64,000 nucleotides of DNA. Origin: JABMMZ01 sp040403495 (GTDB taxonomy: Bacteria > Bacteroidota > Bacteroidia > NS11-12g > UBA955). Both the position numbers and the translations under genes were made by a program. Location of the stretch: contig JBBAKM010000004.1 of NCBI GenBank assembly GCA_040403495.1, forward strand, positions 136,790-200,789. Direction: 5' to 3'. Below the pieces are notes generated by a model, which was given only the letters and a program-made list of their open reading frames with translations, made no database searches and was not told where the DNA came from. Each line of letters begins with the position of its first letter. Positions within the stretch are counted from its first letter, which is position 1. This document shows, one piece after another, positions 1 to 7,006 of this stretch.

Positions 1-263
1 TTTATTTTTTTAACCATATCAATGGCGGTATTCATCATAATTCTACTAATCCAAGTGTTAAAACTACTTCGACCTTCGTATTTATGAATATTCAAAAAGG
101 CTTTTACAAAACCATCTTGCATGGCATCCCGTGCATCGTCGATATTTGATAAATAACGTCTGCAAATACCCAACATTTTGGGTGCAAAAAGTTTGAAAAG
201 CTTTTCTTGAGCCCAACTTTTTTCCTCTTTACATTGCGCTATTATTTCGTCAATTTCGGTCAA
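1..263 (-). CDS. ECF-type RNA polymerase sigma factor, N-terminal part (cut by window edge)
   Basis: About 87 residues are readable before the gene runs off the left edge. The stretch around residues 20-75 looks like sigma-70 region 2: a helix with KLFAPKMLGICRRYL, then DDARDAMQDGFVKAFLNI and FNTWISRIMMNTAID, the usual core-binding and -10-recognition segment of extracytoplasmic-function sigma factors. Region 4 lies outside the window, so target specificity cannot be judged. No ATG fits: the frame has an in-frame TGA a few codons upstream, leaving TTG (codon at 263-261) as the best start and ATT just before it as a weak alternative. It is divergent from rpmH across about 320 bases. No anti-sigma gene is visible. 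Confidence 0.85.
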   Translation of the reverse strand, partial: MTEIDEIIAQCKEEKSWAQEKLFKLFAPKMLGICRRYLSNIDDARDAMQDGFVKAFLNIHKYEGRSSFNTWISRIMMNTAIDMVKKI

Positions 264-524
264 AATGCAGTTGCAATTTAGTCATTTGACTCAGAAACAG
301 CAAAATGGTTGCATCACCTTTGCTCAAAAAAAAATAAAGATAAGAAAAGAAAATAAATAAGCACAATGATTTCTGACAAAACAAACCGTATTTTATAGAA
401 TTGCTATGGATGTAAATGGGAAACACAATTAAAATTAGGGGCTTAAAAATGTATGAAAAAAAGGAAATTCTAAAGGACAAATGGTGCATAACAAGAATAG
501 ATTAAAAATATTTTATAAATTAGG
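264..524. other. Divergent intergenic region between sigma factor and rpmH
   Basis: AT-rich spacer without a convincing gene. An ATG-started frame on the minus strand (489-250) ends inside the sigma gene start region and has no recognisable features, so I treat it as chance. The right-hand end leads into the rpmH promoter. I found no DnaA box and no clear TAnnTTTG element facing the sigma gene. Confidence 0.5.
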
Positions 525-555
525 TTTGGTATTTTGGAAAATTGCATTACATTTG
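525..555 (+). promoter_or_regulatory. Bacteroidota-type promoter of rpmH operon
   Basis: TTTG at 525-528 and TACATTTG at 548-555, separated by 19 bases, match the Bacteroidota -33 (TTTG) and -7 (TAnnTTTG) consensus. Predicted transcription start is about 7 bases further on, giving a leader of roughly 20 bases before the rpmH ATG. Confidence 0.75.
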
Positions 556-580
556 CAGTCCTTTTTAAAAATCATACGAC

Positions 581-742
581 ATGACGAAACGTACATTTCA
601 GCCATCACAACGCAAAAGACGCAATAAACACGGTTTCAGAGAGCGAATGGCCTCAGTAAACGGACGTAAAATCTTGGCAGCAAGAAGAAAACGCGGTCGT
701 AAACGTTTAACTGTTTCTGACGAATTACGTCACAAACGTTAA
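581..742 (+). CDS. rpmH: 50S ribosomal protein L34
   Basis: A 53-residue, very Arg/Lys-rich protein starting MTKRTFQPSQRKRRNKHGF, the family hallmark, followed by RMASVNGRKILAARRKRGRK. It is a structural protein of the large ribosomal subunit, and the length suits the slightly longer L34 of Bacteroidota. The ATG lies about 25 bases after a good promoter. It heads rpmH-rnpA-yidD, a conserved gene order in bacteria, with 28 bases to rnpA. No dnaA or origin features are seen next to it. Confidence 0.97.
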   Translation: MTKRTFQPSQRKRRNKHGFRERMASVNGRKILAARRKRGRKRLTVSDELRHKR

Positions 743-770
743 GGTTTTATAGGTCTTCATACGCTCAGCG

Positions 771-1178
771 ATGCGTGAGAACTCTTCTTACGGTCTTTCA
801 AAAAATGAAAGATTGTACCACCAAAAGCTTATAGAAAAAGTTTTTAAGACTCCTTTTGTTGTTAAAGCTTACCCTTTGTTGTTTTCATTCTATTTTGAAG
901 AAACACCAAATGCTAATCCTAATGCCATCCTATTTTCTGTATCCAAACGGAAATTTAAAAGAGCAGTAGACAGAAATAGGATTAAAAGACTGATGCGTGA
1001 AGTTTATAGATTGAACAAATCTTTACTTAATAATCCATTTGCCCCTAATAAAAATTTAATTGGTGGAATGGTATATACCGGTAAAGAACTTGTTGACTAT
1101 AAAGCGGTGCAACATTCCTTTACCAAACTTGTCAATAACTATCAGCTAGTTCTTAAGCAAATTGAAGAAAAAGGATGA
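771..1178 (+). CDS. rnpA: Ribonuclease P protein component
   Basis: A 135-residue basic protein that pairs with the RNase P RNA to remove 5' leaders from precursor tRNAs. The conserved RNR motif region RNRIKRLMREVYR lies at about residues 68-80, preceded by the SVSKRKFKRAV strand that lines the pre-tRNA leader cleft in known structures. Length is normal for the family. It sits between rpmH and yidD, and its stop overlaps the yidD start (ATGA), which implies translational coupling. The RNase P RNA gene itself is not in this window. Confidence 0.95.
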   Translation: MRENSSYGLSKNERLYHQKLIEKVFKTPFVVKAYPLLFSFYFEETPNANPNAILFSVSKRKFKRAVDRNRIKRLMREVYRLNKSLLNNPFAPNKNLIGGMVYTGKELVDYKAVQHSFTKLVNNYQLVLKQIEEKG

Positions 1179-1396
1179 GAAAGATTGGTATTTACATCGG
1201 CTTGTTTTTTATAAAAATATACCAATTGGTTTTATCCCCTTTATTGTCACCCTCATGCCGATTTACCCCAACTTGTAGTCAATATGGGGTAGAGGCGCTT
1301 AAAAAATATGGGTTATTTAAGGGAGGATGGTTAACCATAAAGCGACTCTCAAGATGCAGGCCTGGAGGAGGAAGTGGTTACGATCCAGTTCCTTAA
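1175..1396 (+). CDS. yidD: Membrane protein insertion efficiency factor YidD
   Basis: A 73-residue protein with the YidD signature: SCRFTPTCSQY at about residues 27-37 and RCRPGGGSGYDPVP at the C-terminus, including the three conserved cysteines. An N-terminal hydrophobic helix (GIYIGLFFIKIYQLVL) is followed by SPLLSPSC. YidD is thought to assist YidC-dependent insertion of inner-membrane proteins. Usually yidC follows in this cluster; here it does not, and the next gene is ccmC after about 170 AT-rich bases. Confidence 0.95.
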   Translation: MRKIGIYIGLFFIKIYQLVLSPLLSPSCRFTPTCSQYGVEALKKYGLFKGGWLTIKRLSRCRPGGGSGYDPVP

Positions 1397-1567
1397 GCTT
1401 GAATTCATAAATATTTAACTTTTTTAGTCAAAGATTTGAACAAATTACCTTTAATTATTTTTTGAATTATGTAGGTTTTATAAGAGAAACTAGTTTTAAT
1501 TTATTACCGAAAGATTGCTTTAAAAATGGATAAATTCAATTAACTTCGCAAACTAAAGAAAACGAGG

Positions 1568-2272
1568 ATGAAATTAATCCCTAATTTGTGGTATAAACTC
1601 ATAGCTGTAGCGATTGTAGGCTATGTATTAGTTTACGGATTGTTAATAGATTTGCCAACAGATGTTGGAATTTTAGACGAAACCATCCGAAATTTGTTTT
1701 ACCACGTGCCCATGTGGTTCGGTATGTCACTCATTTTATTTGCAGCTTGGATCAATAGTCTCATGTATTTGAGTCGTCCCAACGTGAAAAGAGATATTTA
1801 TGCAAGTGAACTGACCAATGTCGGATTGTTAATGGGTTTTTGCGGTTTGTTTACAGGCATGTTTTGGGCTTACAATACTTGGGGAACCCCTTGGACAAAC
1901 GATCCTAAGTTGAATGGAGTAGCAGCAGGAATGGCAATGTATGGCGGATATTGGTTGATTCAAAAATCAGTTGTTGATTTTGAGAAACGAGCCCGCTTGT
2001 CTGCTGTTTATAATGTATTTGTGTTCCCATTGTTTGTGTCATTGATATATGTAATGCCCAAATTATCCCAATTTAGTATTCATCCGGGTAGTGGAGAATC
2101 GGTTAACTTTAAAACCTATAACCAAACGCAAAACATGGAATTTGTTTTTTACCCTGCTGTAATAGGTTGGGCTCTGCTTTTTGTGTGGATTGCCGAATTA
2201 AGAACACGTTATCAATTATTAAAGTTTAAAAAAGAAAATGAAAAAATATTATCTAACCATATTGTTTCTTAG
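1568..2272 (+). CDS. ccmC: Cytochrome c maturation heme-handling protein CcmC
   Basis: A 234-residue integral membrane protein with about six hydrophobic helices. The tryptophan-rich motif around WAYNTWGTPWTNDPKLNG (residues 100-117) is the WWD-type heme domain, with His46 (FYHVPMW) and His172 (SIHPGSG) at the positions of the two conserved axial histidines. In system I cytochrome c maturation CcmC loads heme onto the chaperone CcmE at the periplasmic face. It is followed by the ccmD-like gene, ccmE and ccmF in one run with overlaps. ccmA and ccmB are not in the window. A TAACTTCG element at 1541-1548 may be its -7 box. Confidence 0.92.
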   Translation: MKLIPNLWYKLIAVAIVGYVLVYGLLIDLPTDVGILDETIRNLFYHVPMWFGMSLILFAAWINSLMYLSRPNVKRDIYASELTNVGLLMGFCGLFTGMFWAYNTWGTPWTNDPKLNGVAAGMAMYGGYWLIQKSVVDFEKRARLSAVYNVFVFPLFVSLIYVMPKLSQFSIHPGSGESVNFKTYNQTQNMEFVFYPAVIGWALLFVWIAELRTRYQLLKFKKENEKILSNHIVS

Positions 2273-2435
2273 TATTATACAAGGTCTAATGGCCCAAAAT
2301 GAACCCTCTTTATTAAGAAGTTCGGGTAAAATTTATGTCGTAATAGGCGTTATTCTTATTATCTTCTTTTTGGTGGTGTTATACTTAGTTCGTTTAGACA
2401 GGAAAATAACCAAGTTAGAACAAACAGAATCATGA
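2238..2435 (+). CDS. CcmD-like small membrane protein
   Basis: A 65-residue protein with an N-terminal hydrophobic segment ending in QGLMAQ (signal-peptide-like) and a second transmembrane helix, YVVIGVILIIFFLVVLYLVRLDRKI, followed by charged residues. Size, topology and position between ccmC and ccmE fit CcmD, the small partner that helps release heme-loaded CcmE from CcmC. The start overlaps the end of ccmC by 35 bases and its stop overlaps the ccmE ATG. Sequence conservation in this family is low, so the call rests mainly on context. Confidence 0.7.
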   Translation: MKKYYLTILFLSIIQGLMAQNEPSLLRSSGKIYVVIGVILIIFFLVVLYLVRLDRKITKLEQTES

Positions 2436-2815
2436 AACCTGTTCAAATTGCCATAATTATTTTTATTTCAGTTGCCATTGCAATTGGTGTAAGTTTCTAC
2501 GGAGATACAAGCAAATACGTATCATTTGCTGAGGCCGATGAAATTGCCCAAAGTCGTCCCAATATGAAATTACACGTGGTTACAACGCTCAGTAAAACCA
2601 AACCACAAGTTTACAACCCTCAAGTGGATCCTAATTATTTTGAGTTTTATGCCAGTGACAGTACCGGCTATGAGAAAAAAATTGTTTACAGAAACGCTAT
2701 GCCCCAAGATTTGGATAAGACAGATAAAGTGGTACTGATTGGATACAGCAGAGGCGACTATTTTGAAGCTCGTGAAATTTTGAAAAAATGTCCTAGCAAA
2801 TACGAAAAAAAATAA
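2432..2815 (+). CDS. ccmE: Cytochrome c maturation heme chaperone CcmE, CxxxY variant
   Basis: A 127-residue protein with one N-terminal membrane anchor (residues 4-22) and a periplasmic OB-fold domain. CcmE carries heme covalently from CcmC to CcmF. The heme-attachment region reads KKCPSKYEKK at the C-terminus: in the common HxxxY form the residue four before the tyrosine is histidine, here it is cysteine. CxxxY forms are known from Desulfovibrio and archaea. The protein stops almost directly after this motif and lacks the longer tail of proteobacterial CcmE. Placement between the ccmD-like gene and ccmF supports the call. Confidence 0.88.
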   Translation: MKPVQIAIIIFISVAIAIGVSFYGDTSKYVSFAEADEIAQSRPNMKLHVVTTLSKTKPQVYNPQVDPNYFEFYASDSTGYEKKIVYRNAMPQDLDKTDKVVLIGYSRGDYFEAREILKKCPSKYEKK

Positions 2816-2821
2816 ATCATT

Positions 2822-5437
2822 TTGGAACTTATACATTTTAATAATGAACATCTGTTCATAGGTAACTTTGGCCATTTTGCAGTGGTTTTGTCCTTTGTGG
2901 CATCTTTAATCTCTTTTGTTTCTTACGCAATTTCAGTGAATCATAAAGAAAGCTCTTTCCAAAAGTTGGGAAGAATCATGTTTTATGTTCATTCGGTAGC
3001 TGTGGCAGCCATCTTCTTTTCGTTGTTTTATATTATCCATAGTCATTATTTTGAATACCAATATGCCTATCAGCATTCGTCTACTGACTTGCCAATCTAT
3101 TACATGATTAGTTGTTTTTGGGAAGGTCAAGAAGGAAGTTTTCTTCTTTGGATGTTTTGGCACGCCTTTTTGGGGATTTTATTGATATTCAAAATCAAAG
3201 ATTGGGAAGCCCCAGTTGTTGCAGTTATAGCTTTGGCACAAGTTATTTTGGGCAGTATGCTTTTAGGATTTGAATTTGGTGATGTAAAAATAGGCAGTAG
3301 TCCATTTGAACTCACCCGTGAGCACAATCCCGAAATGCTATTGATTCCTATTATTGAATCTATAGGTAAAGAAAATTACTTAAAAATATACAAAGAAGGC
3401 AATGGTCTAAATCCATTGTTGCAGAATTATTGGATGGTCATACATCCTCCAACCTTATTTTTTGGTTTTGCTGCTACTATTATTCCTTTTGCATTTGCTT
3501 TTGCAGGTCTTTGGACCCGCCGCCTCAGAGAATGGATGGTGCCCGCTTTGCCTTGGGCGCTTGTTGCAGTAATGGTTTTGGGTACAGGAATTATAATGGG
3601 TGGTTATTGGGCTTACGAAAGTTTGAGCTTCGGAGGATATTGGGCTTGGGATCCTGTTGAAAATGCGTCCTTAATGCCGTGGCTGTTGTTAATTACCGCT
3701 ACCCACTTGTTACTCATTAACAAAGTGACAGGAAAATACCCTGTACTGACTTTTGTTCTTACTGTGTTCTCCTTTTTCATGGTTCTTTATGCTACTTTCT
3801 TAACTCGAAGTGGAATTTTGGGAAATGCGAGTGTGCACTCATTTACAGATTTAGGATTGTCTGGGCAGCTAATAATATTGCTCTTCTCATTCATCTTTTT
3901 ATTATATGCCATCAGTTTCAAAGGATTCAAAAAAGGACTTATTTTCTTTATAATTTCTTTTGGTGGAATGATGGTGGTTGCCCTTTTTCCTTTCAAAGTT
4001 GATTCTGCGATTATTAGTTCTATTGGTGCGCTAGTACTATTGGGGTCAACTTTCTTTTTTGTTAAAAATTTGTTTGGCTTGTATGGCACTCAACTTGAAA
4101 CTGATAAACTTTACAGTAGAGAGTTTTGGATGTTTGTAGGAAGTATGGTGCTTATGTTGTCTGGTTTACAAATTATAACCATGACCAGTGTGCCAGTTTT
4201 CAATCAATTGTTTGGAAGTACAATGGCGTCTGCAGGAGAAGCTTATTACAATAAAATTCAAATTTGGTTTGCTATACCCATTGTCTTTTTAACAGCGGTA
4301 GGTCAGTTTTTTAAATACAAAGATTCGGACAAAAAAAGAGTATGGGAATACATCGCCAATGCTTTGTTGATTTCAATCATTCTTGCCATAGGTGCACTAT
4401 TCTTGTTTGATATTTGGGAATTCAAATACTTGCTTTTGATAATAGGAGGCTGTTATGCAATGGTTGGAAATATCCATTACATTCACAAAGTACTTAAAGG
4501 TAAGATTAAATTAGCAGGTGCAGCCATTGCTCACGCTGGTTTTGGGTTAATGATGATTGGTGTGGTTGTGTCCTCGGTAAATAAAAAAGTGCTGAGTGTG
4601 AACAATACTGGGGTTGGCTATTTCTCAGAAACCAATGCTGAAGGAGGAAAAGACCAAAATGCAATAACCAATAACCGTGAAAATGTATTGTTAGCCAAAG
4701 GGAAGCCTGTGCTTTTTGGAAACAATACACTTAAAGCTACTTTTACCAAAACAGAAGAAATTTCTCCTAATAAATACTTTGAAGTTCAATACCAATATTT
4801 AGACAAAGAGGGTAAGGTAAAAGACCAGTTTGTCCTTAGACCTAATATTCAGGACAATAAGAAAATGGGTCCTGTGGTTAATCCTGATACAAGACATTAT
4901 CTAACCAAAGATATTTTTACCCATATCACTTTTGAAAGTAGTATGGAGAATTTTGAAGAAAAAGAATTCGATAACTTTAAAACAGATACAGTTTCTATAG
5001 GACAAACATTTACAACCGATGATGCCAATAGACAATTAACGCTACGTAAAATCAATGTTCTATCAAACCCAAGTGAGGTAGAAAAATTACACCTACAAGC
5101 TGAAATTGTAATAAACACCATTGGAGATACTTTTATCGCTCGACCAGAATTTATAAGTGAAGATAAAATTAGAATCAAAGAATCTGTAATCGAAAAAGCC
5201 GGTGTAATGGTGGTTATGGACAGGATAATCTCTGACAAAGACAAACCAGGAGAAATGAAGTTTATCATTACTTCGGCAACCCGAAGGCCTAAGTTGGAAT
5301 ACATTATTCTGAAAGCAATAGAATTCCCTTATATCAATTTACTTTGGGGCGGCACTGTTATTATGGTGTTTGGATTTTGTTTAGCAATTATTCAACGTTT
5401 CAAAGAATCAAAAAGACATTCTAAGAACCTAGTTTAA
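2822..5437 (+). CDS. ccmF: Cytochrome c heme lyase subunit CcmF
   Basis: An 871-residue multi-helix membrane protein. It has WMVIHPPTLFFGF (residues 204-216) and the WWD heme domain GGYWAWDPVENASLMPWLL (about 271-289), both diagnostic of the CcmF/CcsA superfamily, plus a large periplasmic region (about residues 590-835) before a last transmembrane helix. With CcmE it transfers heme to apocytochrome c. The start is TTG, six bases after the ccmE stop; the next in-frame Met (about residue 53) would remove the first helix. No ccmH or ccmG gene follows. Confidence 0.93.
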   Translation: MELIHFNNEHLFIGNFGHFAVVLSFVASLISFVSYAISVNHKESSFQKLGRIMFYVHSVAVAAIFFSLFYIIHSHYFEYQYAYQHSSTDLPIYYMISCFWEGQEGSFLLWMFWHAFLGILLIFKIKDWEAPVVAVIALAQVILGSMLLGFEFGDVKIGSSPFELTREHNPEMLLIPIIESIGKENYLKIYKEGNGLNPLLQNYWMVIHPPTLFFGFAATIIPFAFAFAGLWTRRLREWMVPALPWALVAVMVLGTGIIMGGYWAYESLSFGGYWAWDPVENASLMPWLLLITATHLLLINKVTGKYPVLTFVLTVFSFFMVLYATFLTRSGILGNASVHSFTDLGLSGQLIILLFSFIFLLYAISFKGFKKGLIFFIISFGGMMVVALFPFKVDSAIISSIGALVLLGSTFFFVKNLFGLYGTQLETDKLYSREFWMFVGSMVLMLSGLQIITMTSVPVFNQLFGSTMASAGEAYYNKIQIWFAIPIVFLTAVGQFFKYKDSDKKRVWEYIANALLISIILAIGALFLFDIWEFKYLLLIIGGCYAMVGNIHYIHKVLKGKIKLAGAAIAHAGFGLMMIGVVVSSVNKKVLSVNNTGVGYFSETNAEGGKDQNAITNNRENVLLAKGKPVLFGNNTLKATFTKTEEISPNKYFEVQYQYLDKEGKVKDQFVLRPNIQDNKKMGPVVNPDTRHYLTKDIFTHITFESSMENFEEKEFDNFKTDTVSIGQTFTTDDANRQLTLRKINVLSNPSEVEKLHLQAEIVINTIGDTFIARPEFISEDKIRIKESVIEKAGVMVVMDRIISDKDKPGEMKFIITSATRRPKLEYIILKAIEFPYINLLWGGTVIMVFGFCLAIIQRFKESKRHSKNLV

Positions 5438-5444
5438 TATTAGA

Positions 5445-6224
5445 TTGACTGAATTGCCATTAAATATAGAACAAGTTACTATTATTGGCTCAGGAAATGT
5501 GGCTAGTTTCTTTGCTAAATTTTTTCATCACAATGGATTGAAAGTGAAATCTGTAGTGGCACGAAATATAGAAAAAGGAGAAGTATTAGCTAAATTAGTC
5601 AATGCAACTTGCCTTTCTTCAATGCCGCAATTTGCTGAAAATGATTTGGTTTTAATTTGTGTTAAAGATGATGCTATTGCCACGGTTTCACAAACAATAA
5701 ATGGTGGATTGGTTTGTCATACCTCTGGCGCTCAATCCATTAATTCCCTTCAAAATCAAAACAATTTTGGTGTCATTTATCCATTTCAATCTATTTTGGT
5801 AAATAGTGCAGTTGAAAACATTAATTTTCCTTTGTTTATAGAAGGAAACTCAACCCAAACACTTAACGCCATTTCTGAGTTTTTAAAAGACATACCTGCT
5901 CAAATTGTAACCGTCACTTCAGACAATCGATTGAAGTATCACTTGTCTGCTGTTTTTGCCAATAATTTTACGAATGCCATGTTATTGGCCGCTCAAAAAA
6001 TATGTAACGAGCACCAATTGGACTTTAGCTATTTGCAACCTTTGATTACCCAAAGTATTCAACAAGCATTGAGTTTTGGGCCAAAAAATTCTCAAACGGG
6101 TCCTGCCAAAAGGCAAGACATAATGACTATGAATTCCCACCTCCAATTGTTGGAAAACAATGAGCCGCTTTATGAGTTGTATAAGGTGATGAGTGAGTTT
6201 ATAAATAAGGAGTTTAATGCATAA
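5445..6224 (+). CDS. Rossmann-fold DUF2520 domain protein
   Basis: A 259-residue protein. An N-terminal dinucleotide-binding motif, VTIIGSGNVASFFAKFF (about residues 11-27), is followed by a Rossmann domain with LVLICVKDDAI, then a helical C-terminal DUF2520-type domain (KYHLSAVFANNFTNAMLL, SFGPKNSQTGPAKRQD). The layout resembles NADP-dependent oxidoreductases of the pyrroline-5-carboxylate reductase/ketopantoate reductase kind, but the substrate is unknown. The start is TTG, seven bases after ccmF, so it is probably read in the same transcript. The repetitive region begins directly downstream. Confidence 0.8.
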   Translation: MTELPLNIEQVTIIGSGNVASFFAKFFHHNGLKVKSVVARNIEKGEVLAKLVNATCLSSMPQFAENDLVLICVKDDAIATVSQTINGGLVCHTSGAQSINSLQNQNNFGVIYPFQSILVNSAVENINFPLFIEGNSTQTLNAISEFLKDIPAQIVTVTSDNRLKYHLSAVFANNFTNAMLLAAQKICNEHQLDFSYLQPLITQSIQQALSFGPKNSQTGPAKRQDIMTMNSHLQLLENNEPLYELYKVMSEFINKEFNA

Positions 6225-6240
6225 ATGAAAGCGCTAATTT

Positions 6241-6850
6241 AAATACAGAGAGCAAAGGGAATTTAACCACGGAGAATACAGAGGGGATTTAACCACAGAG
6301 AACGCAGAGAGAACACGGAGAGCACTGAGAGAGGATTAGGAGAACGACACAGAGATGCTCTTCGAGCATGGGGGATATTTAACCAAAGAGAGCGCAGAGA
6401 AGGCACTGAGGTCACAGAGTGAGAATATAAAGTAGGACACAGAGATGCTCTTCGAGCATTTGGAATAACAAGAGAGGGTTTGGTGATATGAAAACAGAGA
6501 GAATACAACAAGAACAAAAATACCTCCAGAGGAGGTAAATATTAATAGCCTCGGGTTTTAGCCCGAGGTTATGTATAAACACACGCAATCTTTTTTGGCG
6601 GCTTTTTTGCTTTTCCATTGCAAAAAAAATGACAAAAAAATCTCTACGTAGCATTTTTTTATGAGGTTTAACCACAGAGAATACAGTGGATCTTTAACCA
6701 CTCCCGAGTTATTCGGGAGAACGCAGAGAGACCACAGAGAGCACAAAGGGAACCATAGAGAGTTAATGAAGGACACAGAGGTGCTCTTCGAGCATGGGGA
6801 TTAACCTGTCCTTAATCATTCAGCAGGGCACAGAGAAATTATAGAGGTTA
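6241..6850. repeat. ACAGAG-type low-complexity tract with embedded hairpins
   Basis: A gene-free stretch built of degenerate units such as TTTAACCACAGAGAACGCAGAGAG, with a quasi-period of 9-10 bases, interrupted by short perfect hairpins. ATGCTC-TTC-GAGCAT appears at 6355-6369 and 6445-6459, and a G-variant at 6781-6795; CTCCCGA-N5-TCGGGAG lies at 6701-6719. Each of the three TTC-loop hairpins is preceded by the same GGACACAGAG or CGACACAGAG phrase. Frames through it code for low-complexity peptides and are not credible genes. Similar text-like repeats are common in Bacteroidota intergenic DNA; function is unknown. Confidence 0.8.
6521..6568. repeat. Double hairpin element inside the tract
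   Basis: Two perfect hairpins in tandem: TACCTCC-AGA-GGAGGTA (6521-6537) and CCTCGGG-TTTTAG-CCCGAGG (6549-6568), separated by AATATTAATAG. Flanked on both sides by different DNA, it looks like a compact REP-like palindromic element. No transposase of the REP-associated type is present in the window. Confidence 0.7.
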
Positions 6851-7006
6851 AAGGCAAGATCGTTGTATTTTAGTGATTACTTAGCCTTAAATTCAAGATA
6901 CTCTTTTGTTGATTTTGTTATTAGATTAAATAATCATTAATCACGTTAGAATATTCATTTTACCAATCAATTTTATTTTACTTTTGTTGCCTATAATTTA
7001 AATACA

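Noticed and set aside
250..489. 79-residue minus-strand frame upstream of the sigma gene
   Set aside because: Begins with an ATG but overlaps the sigma gene start region in another frame and has no domain, no family resemblance and a low-complexity phenylalanine/serine composition.
264..580. Replication origin next to rpmH
   Set aside because: rpmH-rnpA is origin-linked in some bacteria, but no DnaA boxes, dnaA or dnaN are present here.
6263..6776. Overlapping short minus-strand frames in the ACAGAG tract
   Set aside because: They encode LRSLWLN-type text repeats from simple DNA and overlap one another; no start or domain is credible.
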